Counted from the first letter of the stretch, positions 27,281-36,896 are shown. The stretch is 64,000 nucleotides of DNA from Acidobacteriota bacterium (GCA_016213775.1 JACQZR010000197.1:1-64000); one strand, 5' to 3'. The notes: a model not told the origin generated them from the sequence alone. Translations and numbers: made by a program.

Positions 27281-28035
27281 GCAACCCTTCACGGCGCAAA
27301 TGGATCGTTTCAGGCCTCGCGATGGCGGCGGGTGGATCAGGGCTGGCGGTGGCCGCCCGGATTGCCGGTGATTACGGATTGATTCCTCCGGATCACGGCG
27401 GAATCTATGGCCCTGGCGAGACTCTGACGTATGCGTCCCAGCGGCTGCTGACACGCCACTCGCTGGCTCGTGAATTTCCGCGGAGCAAAATCTCAAAAGC
27501 TCCATTCGCAAACGGGCGGCCTCCCGAGAGCACGGAGTATACGAGCCTCCAAACCGCGGGATTCGCTGATTGGAAGCTTGCCATTGATGGCATGGTCGGG
27601 CGTCCGGCATCGCTCTCTCTCGCTGAACTTAAGAGCTTGCCGTCGAGAAGCCAGATCACGCACCTGGCCTGCGAAGAGGGTTGGTCATTCATCGCCGAGT
27701 GGACAGGAGTACCTCTCGCCCACGTCCTGGATGCCGCCGGCATTCTCCCGCAGTCCAAGTATGTTGTCTACTTTTCGATACAACCCGGGTGGTGGGACAG
27801 CGTCGATATGGCCGATGCCTTGCATCCGCAGAACCTCGTCACTTATGGGATGAACGGCGGCGAACTTCCACCGGGCCATGGCGGTCCTCTTCGCCTGCGT
27901 GTCCCACGCCAGCTCGGCTACAAGAGCGTGAAGTACATCACCCGCCTGACGGTCACCGACAGTCTGAAGGGTTTCGGAAAAGGCCTGGGCTCCGGAGCAC
28001 CCGAGGCGGGCTATTCCTGGTACGCCGGCATCTGA
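27277..28035 (+). CDS. Molybdopterin-dependent oxidoreductase, sulfite-oxidase/MsrP-like
   Basis: A 252-residue catalytic subunit with a twin-arginine-like signal (RRKWIVSGLAMAAGG), expected in the periplasm. The sulfite-oxidase fold shows the cofactor-binding Cys132 in HLACEEGWSFIAEW, followed by GVPLAHVLDAAG and the C-terminal PPGHGGPLRLRVPRQLGYKSVKYI block. Electrons should come from or go to the cytochrome b encoded just upstream. The substrate may be a sulfoxide, sulfite or nitrate-like compound; it cannot be set from sequence. The last 279 nt are the upstream copy of a direct repeat whose second copy lies at 32547. Confidence 0.88.
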   Translation: MSNPSRRKWIVSGLAMAAGGSGLAVAARIAGDYGLIPPDHGGIYGPGETLTYASQRLLTRHSLAREFPRSKISKAPFANGRPPESTEYTSLQTAGFADWKLAIDGMVGRPASLSLAELKSLPSRSQITHLACEEGWSFIAEWTGVPLAHVLDAAGILPQSKYVVYFSIQPGWWDSVDMADALHPQNLVTYGMNGGELPPGHGGPLRLRVPRQLGYKSVKYITRLTVTDSLKGFGKGLGSGAPEAGYSWYAGI

Positions 28036-28041
28036 AGGCAC
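27757..28041 (+). repeat. 285-bp direct repeat, copy 1
   Basis: Nearly identical to 32547-32831 (offset 4790 bp). I see two differences: A27833 versus C32623 (Asn to Thr in the oxidoreductase frame) and C27918 versus A32708 (synonymous). This copy is the genuine 3' end of the molybdopterin gene plus 6 nt. Confidence 0.97.
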
Positions 28042-28082
28042 ACGCTCAGACAAAGTTCACATAACCCAGCATTACACTTTAG

Positions 28083-29501
28083 ATGAGCCTAGAATCCGCA
28101 GTCGCATCGGCAAACCATCGTTTCTGTGAGTCGCATCGTCAAGCGTTCTTTGCCCGATCATTCCAATCGCTGAAGTTGGCGGAGCAAATCGCCGAAATCG
28201 TGGAAGCTCCCGCAACTCCGAACCCTAACCGATTCGGGAAGCAGCGGCATCAATGGGTGAGGGTGGCCGGTCCTCCTGGAATCGGAAAGAGCGCCTTGAT
28301 TGTCGGTCTGGTGGATCTACTGGAATTGCGGCGCATCCCCCATCTGGCGCTTCGGCTGGACCGGCTTGAAGCAGGCACGCCAGATAACGTCGGCAGGCAA
28401 ATCCGGCTGCCTGAGTCGCCAGTTTCTGCGTTGGCGAAAACAGCGCGGGACCGCAACTGCGTTTTGGTGTTAGACGAACTGGACACTGTGAGGCGCGCTT
28501 CCGGGCGTCCATTCACTGAATGCGCCGTGGCGCTGTGGGCAGAAGCCGATGTCTTCCCGAACATGCGCGTTGTCATGACAACGGAAGCTACAGGAGGCGG
28601 TCCGGGCCAAATCATCGTTGTGGAGCCACTTCCCGAACATTCGGTCCGGCAGTCCGTCGTGCACGCCGGATTCGATGCGAACCTCCTGACTGCGAGGCAA
28701 ATCACGATGCTACGTAATCCATTACGTCTCCATCTGATGGCCCAGGCGATTTCCGAGCCCACCGGCGGGCGGATGCCGATCACAAATGCAGCGGACCTCT
28801 TCGACGCGTTCTGGCGGAAAAAGGAATTGGATTGCACGAGGTTTGGGCTTTCCCCGGAGCGCTGCCTGCTCGCCGCCAATCGCCTGTGCGAAGAGATCGA
28901 CCGGACCGGGTCTCTTTGCGTGCCTGAAACTGCGTTGAACGATTGTGCTGACGCAATCGGAATGCTGGCGAGCCAGCGAGTCCTGACCCGGTTTGACGGG
29001 CGGTTGAGCTTTTTTCACGAGACTCTATACGACCACATCAATGCGCGTCGCCTGCTCCGCGCTGACTCTCTGGCCCGATATGCGCTGTTTCTGGCCGCCG
29101 ATGCTGAAATCAAGAAATACATGCGACAGACCTTAGGACTACGCCGGCACCTTGACTTCGATAGATATTGCCAGGAGTTGGAGGAGATGCTCCTCAACAA
29201 CGAAGTATCCAAACGCGCCAAAGAAGCCGCGGTCGATCATCTCCAGAACCTGGAGGACCCCGCGCATCCGGAATGGGATGTCGTCGCGAGGTTGGTAGAC
29301 GCCGAAACGGACGTCGGCGTAATGGGAGTCTTCGCAAGCAGCCCGGAGTGGTTCAAACTGGCGCTTGACTCGGGAGCAATCCACAGATGGTCACAGAAGT
29401 ACGAGGGGATGCACGAACACTTCTACTGGTCCCTGTTGACGAACGCCCAGAGACAGTTCGGCGGAATTGATCGTGGGCCGATTTCGTCTACAGAACTTTG
29501 A
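28083..29501 (+). CDS. P-loop ATPase, STAND/AAA-like
   Basis: A 472-residue ATP-binding protein. Walker A is AGPPGIGKSAL (about residues 61-71), Walker B is CVLVLDELDTV (about 124-134), and a sensor-like MTTEA follows. The region after about 240 is helical, with FFHETLYDHINARRLL typical of winged-helix parts of STAND/NACHT ATPases. Such proteins usually continue with sensor repeats (TPR, WD40, HEAT); here the protein ends soon after, so it may be naturally short or truncated. It lies inside the interval bounded by the 285-bp repeats. No Shine-Dalgarno; TACACT stands 4 nt before ATG 28083. Role unknown; signalling or defence is possible. Confidence 0.7.
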   Translation: MSLESAVASANHRFCESHRQAFFARSFQSLKLAEQIAEIVEAPATPNPNRFGKQRHQWVRVAGPPGIGKSALIVGLVDLLELRRIPHLALRLDRLEAGTPDNVGRQIRLPESPVSALAKTARDRNCVLVLDELDTVRRASGRPFTECAVALWAEADVFPNMRVVMTTEATGGGPGQIIVVEPLPEHSVRQSVVHAGFDANLLTARQITMLRNPLRLHLMAQAISEPTGGRMPITNAADLFDAFWRKKELDCTRFGLSPERCLLAANRLCEEIDRTGSLCVPETALNDCADAIGMLASQRVLTRFDGRLSFFHETLYDHINARRLLRADSLARYALFLAADAEIKKYMRQTLGLRRHLDFDRYCQELEEMLLNNEVSKRAKEAAVDHLQNLEDPAHPEWDVVARLVDAETDVGVMGVFASSPEWFKLALDSGAIHRWSQKYEGMHEHFYWSLLTNAQRQFGGIDRGPISSTEL

Positions 29502-29748
29502 TGTTCCCTCTACGTAAAGGTCACAGTCCCCAGTGTCGGTGGCGGCGAAAAAGGGCACCGTTTTGCCGGCGATGGCGGTGACCGGTCGCCAGCCTTTCGA
29601 TTGGAACCCTTTCCCTGCGATGTTCAGCGTGAAATGGAGAGCGGTCGTTCTCTGTTGGTTGGCCGGTCCCCGATTCGGACGACGCCAGCTCCACCTTATA
29701 GCTCGGGGAAGGGATCGGCTGAATCCATTTCCTCAGGTCAGACCTGAA
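29502..29748. other. Non-coding gap with a possible gene remnant
   Basis: Between the P-loop ATPase and the convergent broken regulator. On the minus strand there is a short open stretch reading TLNIAGKGFQSKGWRPVTAI, which looks protein-like but has no start or complete domain. It may be a relic of a gene lost during rearrangement. Nothing else is recognised. Confidence 0.25.
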
Positions 29749-31421
29749 TCAATCGGCCGAGAGGCCGACTCGGTGCAGCACTTGGCGGAACTGTGGACAT
29801 TGACGCAATGGATCATAAAGTGCCATGATCCGGAGCCAGAAAAGGCCTGAGTCCCGAACGTCGTAGGCTTTCTCCAGCCATTCGAGTGCCCGGTCTTGAT
29901 CTCCAGTCGCCGCATAGAGGAAGACGAAGCACCTGGGCGGCACCGGCTCCCGGTCGCTCCTCGATAAGAGTTGTTGCAGCAACGAAGCCGCAATCTCGAG
30001 GTGTCCCGCTCTGGCTTGCGCAACTCCCAGATAGGCGATCGACAACGGGTCCGGCGAAATTGAAGCCGCTTTTTCCAAAGCGGCAATCGCCTCGGCGTAC
30101 CTGGACCTACACATCTCAGCTAGCCCGAGTCCCCAACAGGCCAGCAGCGATTCGGGAAATAGCTCCAGGGTCTTGCGCGCCTGCTCGCTCGCTTGTTCAT
30201 AATCTCTAACCCACAGGTAAGTCCAGGCCATGAGAGCATTCACGTACGGCGACAACGGATCCAGGCCTAAAGCAAGCCTCATCTCGCCGACCGCCCGCGC
30301 TCGATCCCCGGTGGTTGTGACCAGGAACATGGAGTAGGCCGCGTGGGCGTGCTCGTCGCTGGGGTTTATCTGGATGGCGCGAACCATCTCCGCTTCGCAT
30401 GTGGCCAAATCCCAATCGCACACCCAGGTGGCCCAGGCGTAGGCCCAATGCGCCGTGCTGAGCGCGTCGTCGAGCGCGAGCGCCCGGAGCGCGGCCTGCT
30501 TTGCGCTTCGAAATGCATCCAGACAGGGGCGATGCCCCCAATGCCCGAGCATTCCATAGCAGTCCGACATGTGGGCATAGGCCGGAGCGTGAGTGGGGTC
30601 TTTCCCGACGGCCAGGCGGAAGTAGCCCGACGCTCTTTCGAAGCTCTCCCGCGACCACTGGCCCATATGATGCCGGCCCTTCAGATACGCCAGATGCGCT
30701 TCTGCATCGACTGGACGAGGGTGATCGAGGCGTCCCTTTTCGGCGGGCGTCAACACAACTTTCACCGCCGCGGCAATCGCCAGTGAAACCTGTCCCTGGA
30801 TGGTAAGAATGTCGCCCAATGCACACTCGTAGCCCTTGGCCCAAATGTGCCGTTCGGGCGAGGCCTGCACGAGTTGGGCTGTGATCCGGACGCGACCGCC
30901 GGCCTGCAGGACTGAGCCTTCCACGATGGCATCCGTTCTGAGTTCGCGGGCGATCTCGGCAACGGTTCGCTGCGTGCCCCTGAGATGCCGCACCGATTGC
31001 CTTGCAATCACGCGCAAGGTACTGATGTTCCCCAGCGCCGTGGTCAGGGCATCAGCGATTCCATCGGCGAAAAAATCCTGCTCCGGGTCATGGTTCAGGT
31101 TCTCGAAAGGCAGCACCGCGAGGGTGGAGGAGCGCCCGGCAAGGCTTCCACCGGAGCGACACAGCGGTATCCCAACTTCGGCAATGTCTCGATGAACTTG
31201 GGCTTGGTCGGCGAATCGCCAAGCACCGCGCGCAACCGGTTCACGGTGCTGTTCAGGCTATTCTCGAAGTCCACAAAGATGCCTTCCGGCCACAGCCGGC
31301 GCCGCAACTCCTCTCGTGTGACCACGCCGCCGGAATGCTCCAGGAGCGCAGCGAGAACCTCGAACGACTTCCCCCGGAGGTGCATCCGCAGCCCGCGCTT
31401 GCGAAGTTCCCGCGTCCGCAT
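29749..31421 (-). pseudogene. Frameshifted winged-helix / TolB / TPR transcriptional regulator
   Basis: Two overlapping minus-strand frames make one broken CadC/ToxR-like regulator. The first (31421-31095) encodes a Trans_reg_C winged helix (RGKSFEVLAALLEHSGGVVTREELRRRLW, TVNRLRAVLGD, PKLGYRCVAPVE). The second (31116-29749) encodes a TolB-like domain (VLPFENLNHDPEQDFFADGI, IVEGSVLQAGGRVRITAQLV) and a TPR tail. In intact relatives these are continuous, so a one-base frame change near 31117-31135 separates them. The 5' end is odd too: family-like residues FRFGPYE precede ATG 31421 in frame, but no normal start codon lies between them and the upstream stop. Likely a pseudogene; a sequencing error is the alternative. 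Confidence 0.75.
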
Positions 31422-31617
31422 ATTGGCTTCATAAGGGCCGAAGCGGAAGGTTGACGATCCCTCAACCGATGGGTCCAGGCGAAACCAGCTTAGCGCCCTC
31501 CGCGAATCGGAGTCAACGCTCCTGGAATGAGGAGCTTCGGTGGTGAGGAGAATTCAAGACGGAAGTGAGACCATACTGTGCCGCGGCGGAGCAGACTGGT
31601 ACTGGAATGGAGTTTCT

Positions 31618-32643
31618 ATGAAAGCCACGAAAAGTTCTCCCAGGTGGGTTTTGTTGATCGCCTCGCTGCTGTTGATACTCGCTGCGCCATTACGGTTGCC
31701 CGCTCAGTCGCCGTGGGAGGGAAAAGTGCGCGTCACACTGCCCTTGAATCTGATTGACAGCCTGGATGGGGCCAGGTTCAAGATCCAAATTCCAGCGAAC
31801 TGGAACGGAACGCTTCTGATCTACCTCCAGGGGAGCAAGACCGGAGCTGCGCCGCTCGAACCGCTAGTGGCTCCTCCAGTGCTGCCCGGCTCCGAATCAC
31901 CTCTCGCCGAGACCCTCCTGTCTCAGGGCTTCGCCCTTGCTGCGTCGCAGGTAGCTTCGTCGGAGTGGCAGCAGAAAGCCGAGTTCCAAGATACGTTCGC
32001 GCTGGCCGGCTACTTTCGGGGAAGGGTAGGCGAACCCAAGCGGATCATCCTGTTGGGCACATCGCTGGGAGGCCTGACGGCGCTTCGCCTGATCGAAGAC
32101 TACCCCCGCTCGTTCGACGCAGCGATCGCCACCTGTGCACCCGCCGCCGGAACACCCAGGAGAATGGACCGGATGCTCGATTTCGCCTTGGCGTACGCGG
32201 CGGTCTTCGGCTGGCCGGACGCGTGGGGACCGCTTGATGACCTGCGGCCAGGTCTCAATTTCGCCCGAGACGTCAATCCGATCGTTCCGTGGCCCAGACC
32301 CGACGGCAGCAATCGTGGCGCCTGGGAGTTCATTCGGCTGGTGAGTGGCCTCTCGCCAGACGCGTTCTGGGTAACCGACCCGCTGCAGGACGCTCCCGGA
32401 TATCTCATGAGCATGTTATGGGCTACGCAACAGCGGGAGGTCATAGAAGCCTGGGCCACCGGGCCGATCGTCCAAAACCTCGACCACCGCTATAGCATCG
32501 AGCCGGGGGACAAGGCGTATCTCGCGAGTCTGGGCTCCCGCAAGCGAAGTATGTTGTCTACTTTTCGATACAACCCGGGTGGTGGGACAGCGTCGATATG
32601 GCCGATGCCTTGCATCCGCAGACCCTCGTCACTTATGGGATGA
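31618..32643 (+). pseudogene. Chimaeric, truncated secreted alpha/beta-hydrolase
   Basis: Signal peptide from ATG 31618 (LLIASLLLILAAPLRLPAQS), then an alpha/beta-hydrolase with nucleophile elbow LLGTSLGGLTAL. The native sequence runs to about 32546 (GDKAYLASLGSRK). There it joins copy 2 of the 285-bp repeat, which is read in a different frame from the oxidoreductase, adding about 32 meaningless residues before a stop at 32643. The part expected to carry the catalytic His is missing, so enzyme activity is unlikely. The frame upstream from 31540 is not needed. Confidence 0.8.
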
Positions 32644-32825
32644 ACGGCGGCGAACTTCCACCGGGCCATGGCGGTCCTCTTCGCCTGCGTGTCCCACGCC
32701 AGCTCGGATACAAGAGCGTGAAGTACATCACCCGCCTGACGGTCACCGACAGTCTGAAGGGTTTCGGAAAAGGCCTGGGCTCCGGAGCACCCGAGGCGGG
32801 CTATTCCTGGTACGCCGGCATCTGA
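32547..32825 (+). pseudogene. 3' fragment of the molybdopterin oxidoreductase gene
   Basis: Encodes the last 92 codons of the oxidoreductase in the original frame, without the cofactor Cys and without the N-terminal two thirds. An ATG at 32598 could start a 75-residue peptide, but there is no ribosome site. A dead duplicate. Confidence 0.9.
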
Positions 32826-32831
32826 AGGCAC
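32547..32831 (+). repeat. 285-bp direct repeat, copy 2
   Basis: Second copy of 27757-28041, differing at 32623 and 32708. The junction with hydrolase sequence is sharp at 32546/32547 and with unrelated DNA at 32831/32832. No terminal inverted repeats or transposase are seen next to either copy. Confidence 0.97.
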
Positions 32832-33219
32832 GCAACGCCAGCAACCATCATCGGTCAGCTTTCGGCGATCAGCTTCAGACGGTACCATCCCGCATTCGGT
32901 TGGGCTGTTACATCCTCGTGGCAGTGTGACTGTCGAGCAACAACCATGTCAGACCACGCCCTGACTGCGAGCCGCGCGCGTCAAACCTAACGAATAGCCG
33001 AGGAGTTTACGACGATAACCTTCGTGTTCGGTGGTCGGGCGGCGGAAGTCCGCCGCAGTAATCGGAAGCGGTATTCCATGGGAGTCAATGGCTAAACCGT
33101 TGCTCCGCGCGCACGAGAGCCGTCCGCGGTGCACGGAAAGCGTCTACGGAACGTCGAGAGGAAGAACCGCGCCATGGTCGCGCACGCCACCGCGGTCAAG
33201 AAGAGCAAATGAGACGTGA
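32832..33219. other. Intergenic region without recognised features
   Basis: About 390 nt between the repeat copy and the lipoprotein gene. Only short open frames without recognisable domains or ribosome sites are present. No clear hairpin terminator was seen. Confidence 0.5.
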
Positions 33220-34353
33220 TCACGGACGTACCTGGCTCAATTCATAGTCCGAGCGGCCCTTGAGGTGCGGATCCCATTTCGGGTTGTAGTTCGGATCGTC
33301 GGAGTAGATCACATCGCCGCTCCCGTTCACCCAGCGATGCTTGTACTCGTTCGACCCGTACTCGACTTCGCCAGTATGGGGATTAACGTAGTCCTGCTGC
33401 CCGGTGAGGAACAGCCAACTGCTGTGGCGCATTTCCGCGTAGGTCTCCCTCCGGTGATCGACAGTTTCCTGCATGCCTTTCTGAAGGTAGCGCTGGGTGG
33501 CGAGAGCGTTCTGCGCTCGTTGCGCCGCGCCTCGATTCTCGCCGCGGACCCACTCCGGATTCCCCTTGAGGCTGTTTCCAATCAGAGAGAGCAGCGGCTG
33601 GATTCGATCGAACTCGGCTTCCGGCGCCCGCACGGAGGTGGTTTCGCGATTGGTCCACATCCCCATTCCCTGTCCATTAACGAATTCAATCACGGCCATC
33701 ATCTTCTCTTTGAAGCGAACCCCGGCTTCGTCGTAAGTCACGGTCAATCCACCGGCTTCGAACTGGACGTTGGGAAGAACGGCGCGCTGGCGGTAGCGCT
33801 CAGCCATCGCGGGCAGTGGCTTCTGCTCGACAATCTCCACGTTGCGGGCGTCGGGCCGCTGTTTGCGGAACACGGCTTCGGTAAGGAACTTCCGCGGATC
33901 GGGTACAGGATATACCATCGAGCCCATGTAGTTGCTGCCAATGGGGAAATTGCCTAATAAGAAGCGAGGATCCTTGTAGGTGAAGTTCGGCCAGAAGCGG
34001 AGCATGACAGAGCCTTGCGCATCTTTTTTGACGGAGAAGTCAATCTTGGCGCCGACGGAGTTGGTAGGCCCGGAGTTCGGATTCACACGAAAGACGCCTC
34101 CTTCGGCAAGCCAGCCTTCGGGAAGCAGGATGGTGAACGCGCTCTCTCGCGCCTCGACATAACGGCGCAGGTAAAGGGCGGTTCCGGAAGATCTTCTGGC
34201 TACGGGAACGGTTGACACGGGTGGCCCGGCCTCCCGAGGGCCGGCGACGTCTTTCGCTTGCCCTTTTGTTTCCCCGCCGCGCCCGCACGCCAAGAGGCCG
34301 CACGATAACGGTAGCAGCAGCCACATGCAGTTCGCCGCTTTCCACGGGAACAT
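33220..34353 (-). CDS. Predicted lipoprotein of unknown function
   Basis: A 377-residue exported protein. The signal peptide ends in a lipobox-like GLLACG, so Cys is likely lipidated and the protein membrane-anchored. The body has alpha/beta character (FTILLPEGWLAEGGVFRVNP, VMLRFWPNF) and resembles secreted proteins that present a PsbP/Mog1-like fold, but I cannot name the family. The C-terminal tail is rich in Asn, Asp, Tyr and Trp (WVNGSGDVIYSDDPNYNPKW), a pattern seen in proteins with repeated surface loops. ATG 34353 is preceded by AAAGGAG at good spacing, which rules out the longer frame from 34443. Confidence 0.75.
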   Translation of the reverse strand: MFPWKAANCMWLLLPLSCGLLACGRGGETKGQAKDVAGPREAGPPVSTVPVARRSSGTALYLRRYVEARESAFTILLPEGWLAEGGVFRVNPNSGPTNSVGAKIDFSVKKDAQGSVMLRFWPNFTYKDPRFLLGNFPIGSNYMGSMVYPVPDPRKFLTEAVFRKQRPDARNVEIVEQKPLPAMAERYRQRAVLPNVQFEAGGLTVTYDEAGVRFKEKMMAVIEFVNGQGMGMWTNRETTSVRAPEAEFDRIQPLLSLIGNSLKGNPEWVRGENRGAAQRAQNALATQRYLQKGMQETVDHRRETYAEMRHSSWLFLTGQQDYVNPHTGEVEYGSNEYKHRWVNGSGDVIYSDDPNYNPKWDPHLKGRSDYELSQVRP

Positions 34354-34878
34354 AGCTTTCTCCTTTCGGCCATCGCACCCTCTCCTCTCCAATCTCTGGG
34401 GCAGGTTTCGGAGTTCAGTGGCGGGCGGCGGTCTGCATGACATGCAGGATGTCTGTGCCGACCATGTGTTTGCCGCAAATCAATCGTCTTTGACATCCAG
34501 TGATAGAGTTCGGAGAAGGCGACTGGGTTCACCTGCATTCCCAAGGGCACTTCTTTTGCCAGCCTTCCGAGAACTTGTCGTCACCCGGAAGCCGCACCAT
34601 TGGGCAAGTCAGGCCTCCTTTCCTCCAGAATGTGGCGAGTGCGGCGCAAAAGAAAGTATCTTCCAGTGACGTTACAGTAATGCCGAGGCGCGTGACCTCG
34701 TGTTTTCGTGAACTTACGCGCAGGGTGAAAGAGCGCACTGCCGCGCTGAAGAACGCAGGCCGAGGTGCAAAACGATCACTCGATGGATCCAGAGTGCCGG
34801 ACTCCAGGCAGTTGGGACTTGCTTCTTGACTGGTAAGCGGTTTGCTCAACAAAACCGGACAGGCCTGCGTAGCGCAAG
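34354..34878. other. Long intergenic region
   Basis: About 525 nt between two divergent genes, so it should hold promoters for both. A TTGACT at about 34826 could be a -35 element for the gene at 34879, but no convincing -10 follows at standard spacing. No coding sequence with family resemblance is seen in any frame. Confidence 0.45.
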
Positions 34879-36732
34879 ATGTTTGCCCGGATTACTGACG
34901 GCTCAGGTCAAGCCGGTGCTTCGACCATCTCGAGCGACGAGATCACGGCGCAGCTCGATGCGGTCCTGAACTCCCGGCGTTTTGCCAATTCGCATCGCGC
35001 CAGCGCGTTGCTGCGTTTTGTTGTCGAGCAGTCGGTTGCCGGGAAGGCTAGTGAGATCAAAGAGTCGATGATCGGGGTGGCGGTATTCGACCGGAGTCCC
35101 GACTATGACCCTGGCGCCGATCCGGTGGTGCGCGTCCGGGCGGGGCGGGTGCGCTCGCTGCTGGAGGAATACTACCTCCACGAAGGGCGGCTGGACCCGA
35201 TCCGGATCGAAGTGCCGAAAGGCGCATACCAACCCACTTTCCACCGTCAGTCTCCACCGAGCCAGGTCATGAGCCGTCCCCGAAAGTGGTGGATTCCCGT
35301 ACTACTGAGCATTTCCGGTGCGATCCTGGTGCTCGCAATCTCCACATTGGTGTTGCGCAAACCAACTGGCATGCCCTCCATTGCCGTGTTGCCCTTCCTC
35401 AACCTGACCGGCAATGCCTCGGACGAGGTGCTTGTGGACGGCTTGGCAGAGGAGTTGACAACCGTGCTCGCGCAGTCAAAGGACTGTCGGGTTGCCGCCC
35501 GCAGTTCTGCCTTTCAGTTCCGCGGAAATCGCGACGTGCGGTCCATCGGCGAACAGCTCGGCACGAGGTTCGTCATTGAGGGGAGTGTGAGGCGCGAAGG
35601 CGAGCGTTTGATTGTCACCGCTCAAGTCATCGAGACAGGCACAGGGTATCACCTGTATGCGGGAAAGTTTGAACGCCCGGTGGACGAGGCCTACGCGATT
35701 CCGGGAGAGATCGGCCGCACCACTTTGACGGCGGTGGGGCTCGGCCCGGCACCGCACGCTGGTATAGCCCCAGGAAAAGCGCCACTGCCGGAAGCCTATG
35801 CGCTCTATCTGCAAGGCCGGTATGTGCAAAACCAGAAGGGTGGCGGTACAAGGCGGGCGATGGAGTATTACCGCCGCGCGGCCGCGCTCGATCCGAACTA
35901 CGCGCAGGCATATGGCGCACTCGCGCTCTCTCATGCCAGATTCACGTTTCACCAGTCAGGCAATCCGGCGGAAGATGCGCGCCTGGCTCGCGAGAACGCG
36001 TTGCGCGCGATTCATCTCGTGGAACAGACACCTGAGGCGCATCTGGCATTGGCATTGGCGGCATACTGGCGTGATTGGAACTGGGCGGAAGCCGAGCCGC
36101 ACTTCAGGAGAGCACTCGAGATTCTGCCGGGCTATGGATTCGGCCACCAGGCCTATGCCCTCGGGCTGATGACCCGGAGACGGTTCGAGGATTCCATCAT
36201 CGAGTCGCGCCGGGCGCTCGACCTGGATCCTTTGTCCTACGCCGTGAGTAATGATCTGGCAACAGCCTTATATGCCGGGCGCCGATTCGATGAATCCATT
36301 CAGCGCGCAGACCAGGTGCTGGCCATCGCCCCTAACTTCTTCTACGCTCGACTGATCAAAGGAAGCGCCCTGGCTGCCAAAGGCAACTATCACGAAGCAG
36401 TTGGAGAGTTCCGGCAGGTGACCGCCGCGGCAGGAAACGTGGAAGGAGTGCTGGGACGTCTGGCCATGGCATGTGCCTTGGCTGGTTTGCGCGGTGAGGC
36501 CGACAAGGCTCGCGCTGCTATGGATGCAACTCCCCTTCAGGAGCGTAGCGGCATCTATCGGGCCATGGCACAAATACCGCTCGGGGACCGGGACCAGGTG
36601 TTCGTGTACCTGAACAAAGCGGTTGAATCGCGCGAAACCGACATCCTGTTTCTGGACGCCGATCCGATCTGGGACCCAGTGCGGAGTGATCCGCGATTTC
36701 TCGCAATCCGCAAGCGCGTTGGTCTGGATTGA
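34879..36732 (+). CDS. Membrane TolB-like/TPR signalling protein
   Basis: A 617-residue bitopic protein. Residues about 18-125 are the acidobacterial N-terminal domain with FVVEQSVAGKASEIKESMIG and YDPGADPVVRVRAGRVRSLL, probably cytoplasmic and regulatory. One membrane helix follows (about 136-156, IPVLLSISGAILVLAISTLVL). Then a TolB-like domain (SIAVLPFLNLTGNASDEVLV, FVIEGSVRREGERLIVTAQV) and TPR repeats to the end (YYRRAAALDPNYAQAYGALA and others). It is an intact relative of the broken regulator at 29749-31421 but lacks the canonical winged helix. It precedes an ECF sigma gene by 160 nt. Role unknown; signal transduction is likely. Confidence 0.8.
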   Translation: MFARITDGSGQAGASTISSDEITAQLDAVLNSRRFANSHRASALLRFVVEQSVAGKASEIKESMIGVAVFDRSPDYDPGADPVVRVRAGRVRSLLEEYYLHEGRLDPIRIEVPKGAYQPTFHRQSPPSQVMSRPRKWWIPVLLSISGAILVLAISTLVLRKPTGMPSIAVLPFLNLTGNASDEVLVDGLAEELTTVLAQSKDCRVAARSSAFQFRGNRDVRSIGEQLGTRFVIEGSVRREGERLIVTAQVIETGTGYHLYAGKFERPVDEAYAIPGEIGRTTLTAVGLGPAPHAGIAPGKAPLPEAYALYLQGRYVQNQKGGGTRRAMEYYRRAAALDPNYAQAYGALALSHARFTFHQSGNPAEDARLARENALRAIHLVEQTPEAHLALALAAYWRDWNWAEAEPHFRRALEILPGYGFGHQAYALGLMTRRRFEDSIIESRRALDLDPLSYAVSNDLATALYAGRRFDESIQRADQVLAIAPNFFYARLIKGSALAAKGNYHEAVGEFRQVTAAAGNVEGVLGRLAMACALAGLRGEADKARAAMDATPLQERSGIYRAMAQIPLGDRDQVFVYLNKAVESRETDILFLDADPIWDPVRSDPRFLAIRKRVGLD

Positions 36733-36896
36733 CGCGCGGCGCCACATGCTGGCCTGGAAAGGCCAGCCGCGGCCAGGATTGGCCGCCCCACACGACGGCG
36801 AAATGTCCAAACTCCAGAGGTCTAAGTGCCAGCTTCCTGCTTCGGAGCTCCGCCTCCCATTCGTCGAACACGCGTGTCTGCTGCGCTATACTGCCG

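Noticed and set aside
29533-29850. 105-codon plus-strand open frame after the P-loop ATPase
   Set aside because: It overlaps the 3' end of the broken regulator on the other strand and has no ribosome site or recognisable domain.
31095-31135. Programmed -1 frameshift in the regulator
   Set aside because: No slippery heptamer or strong downstream structure is visible, and the 5' end also looks damaged.
27757-32831. Composite transposon or insertion sequence
   Set aside because: No transposase and no terminal inverted repeats at either copy; the repeats are gene fragments.
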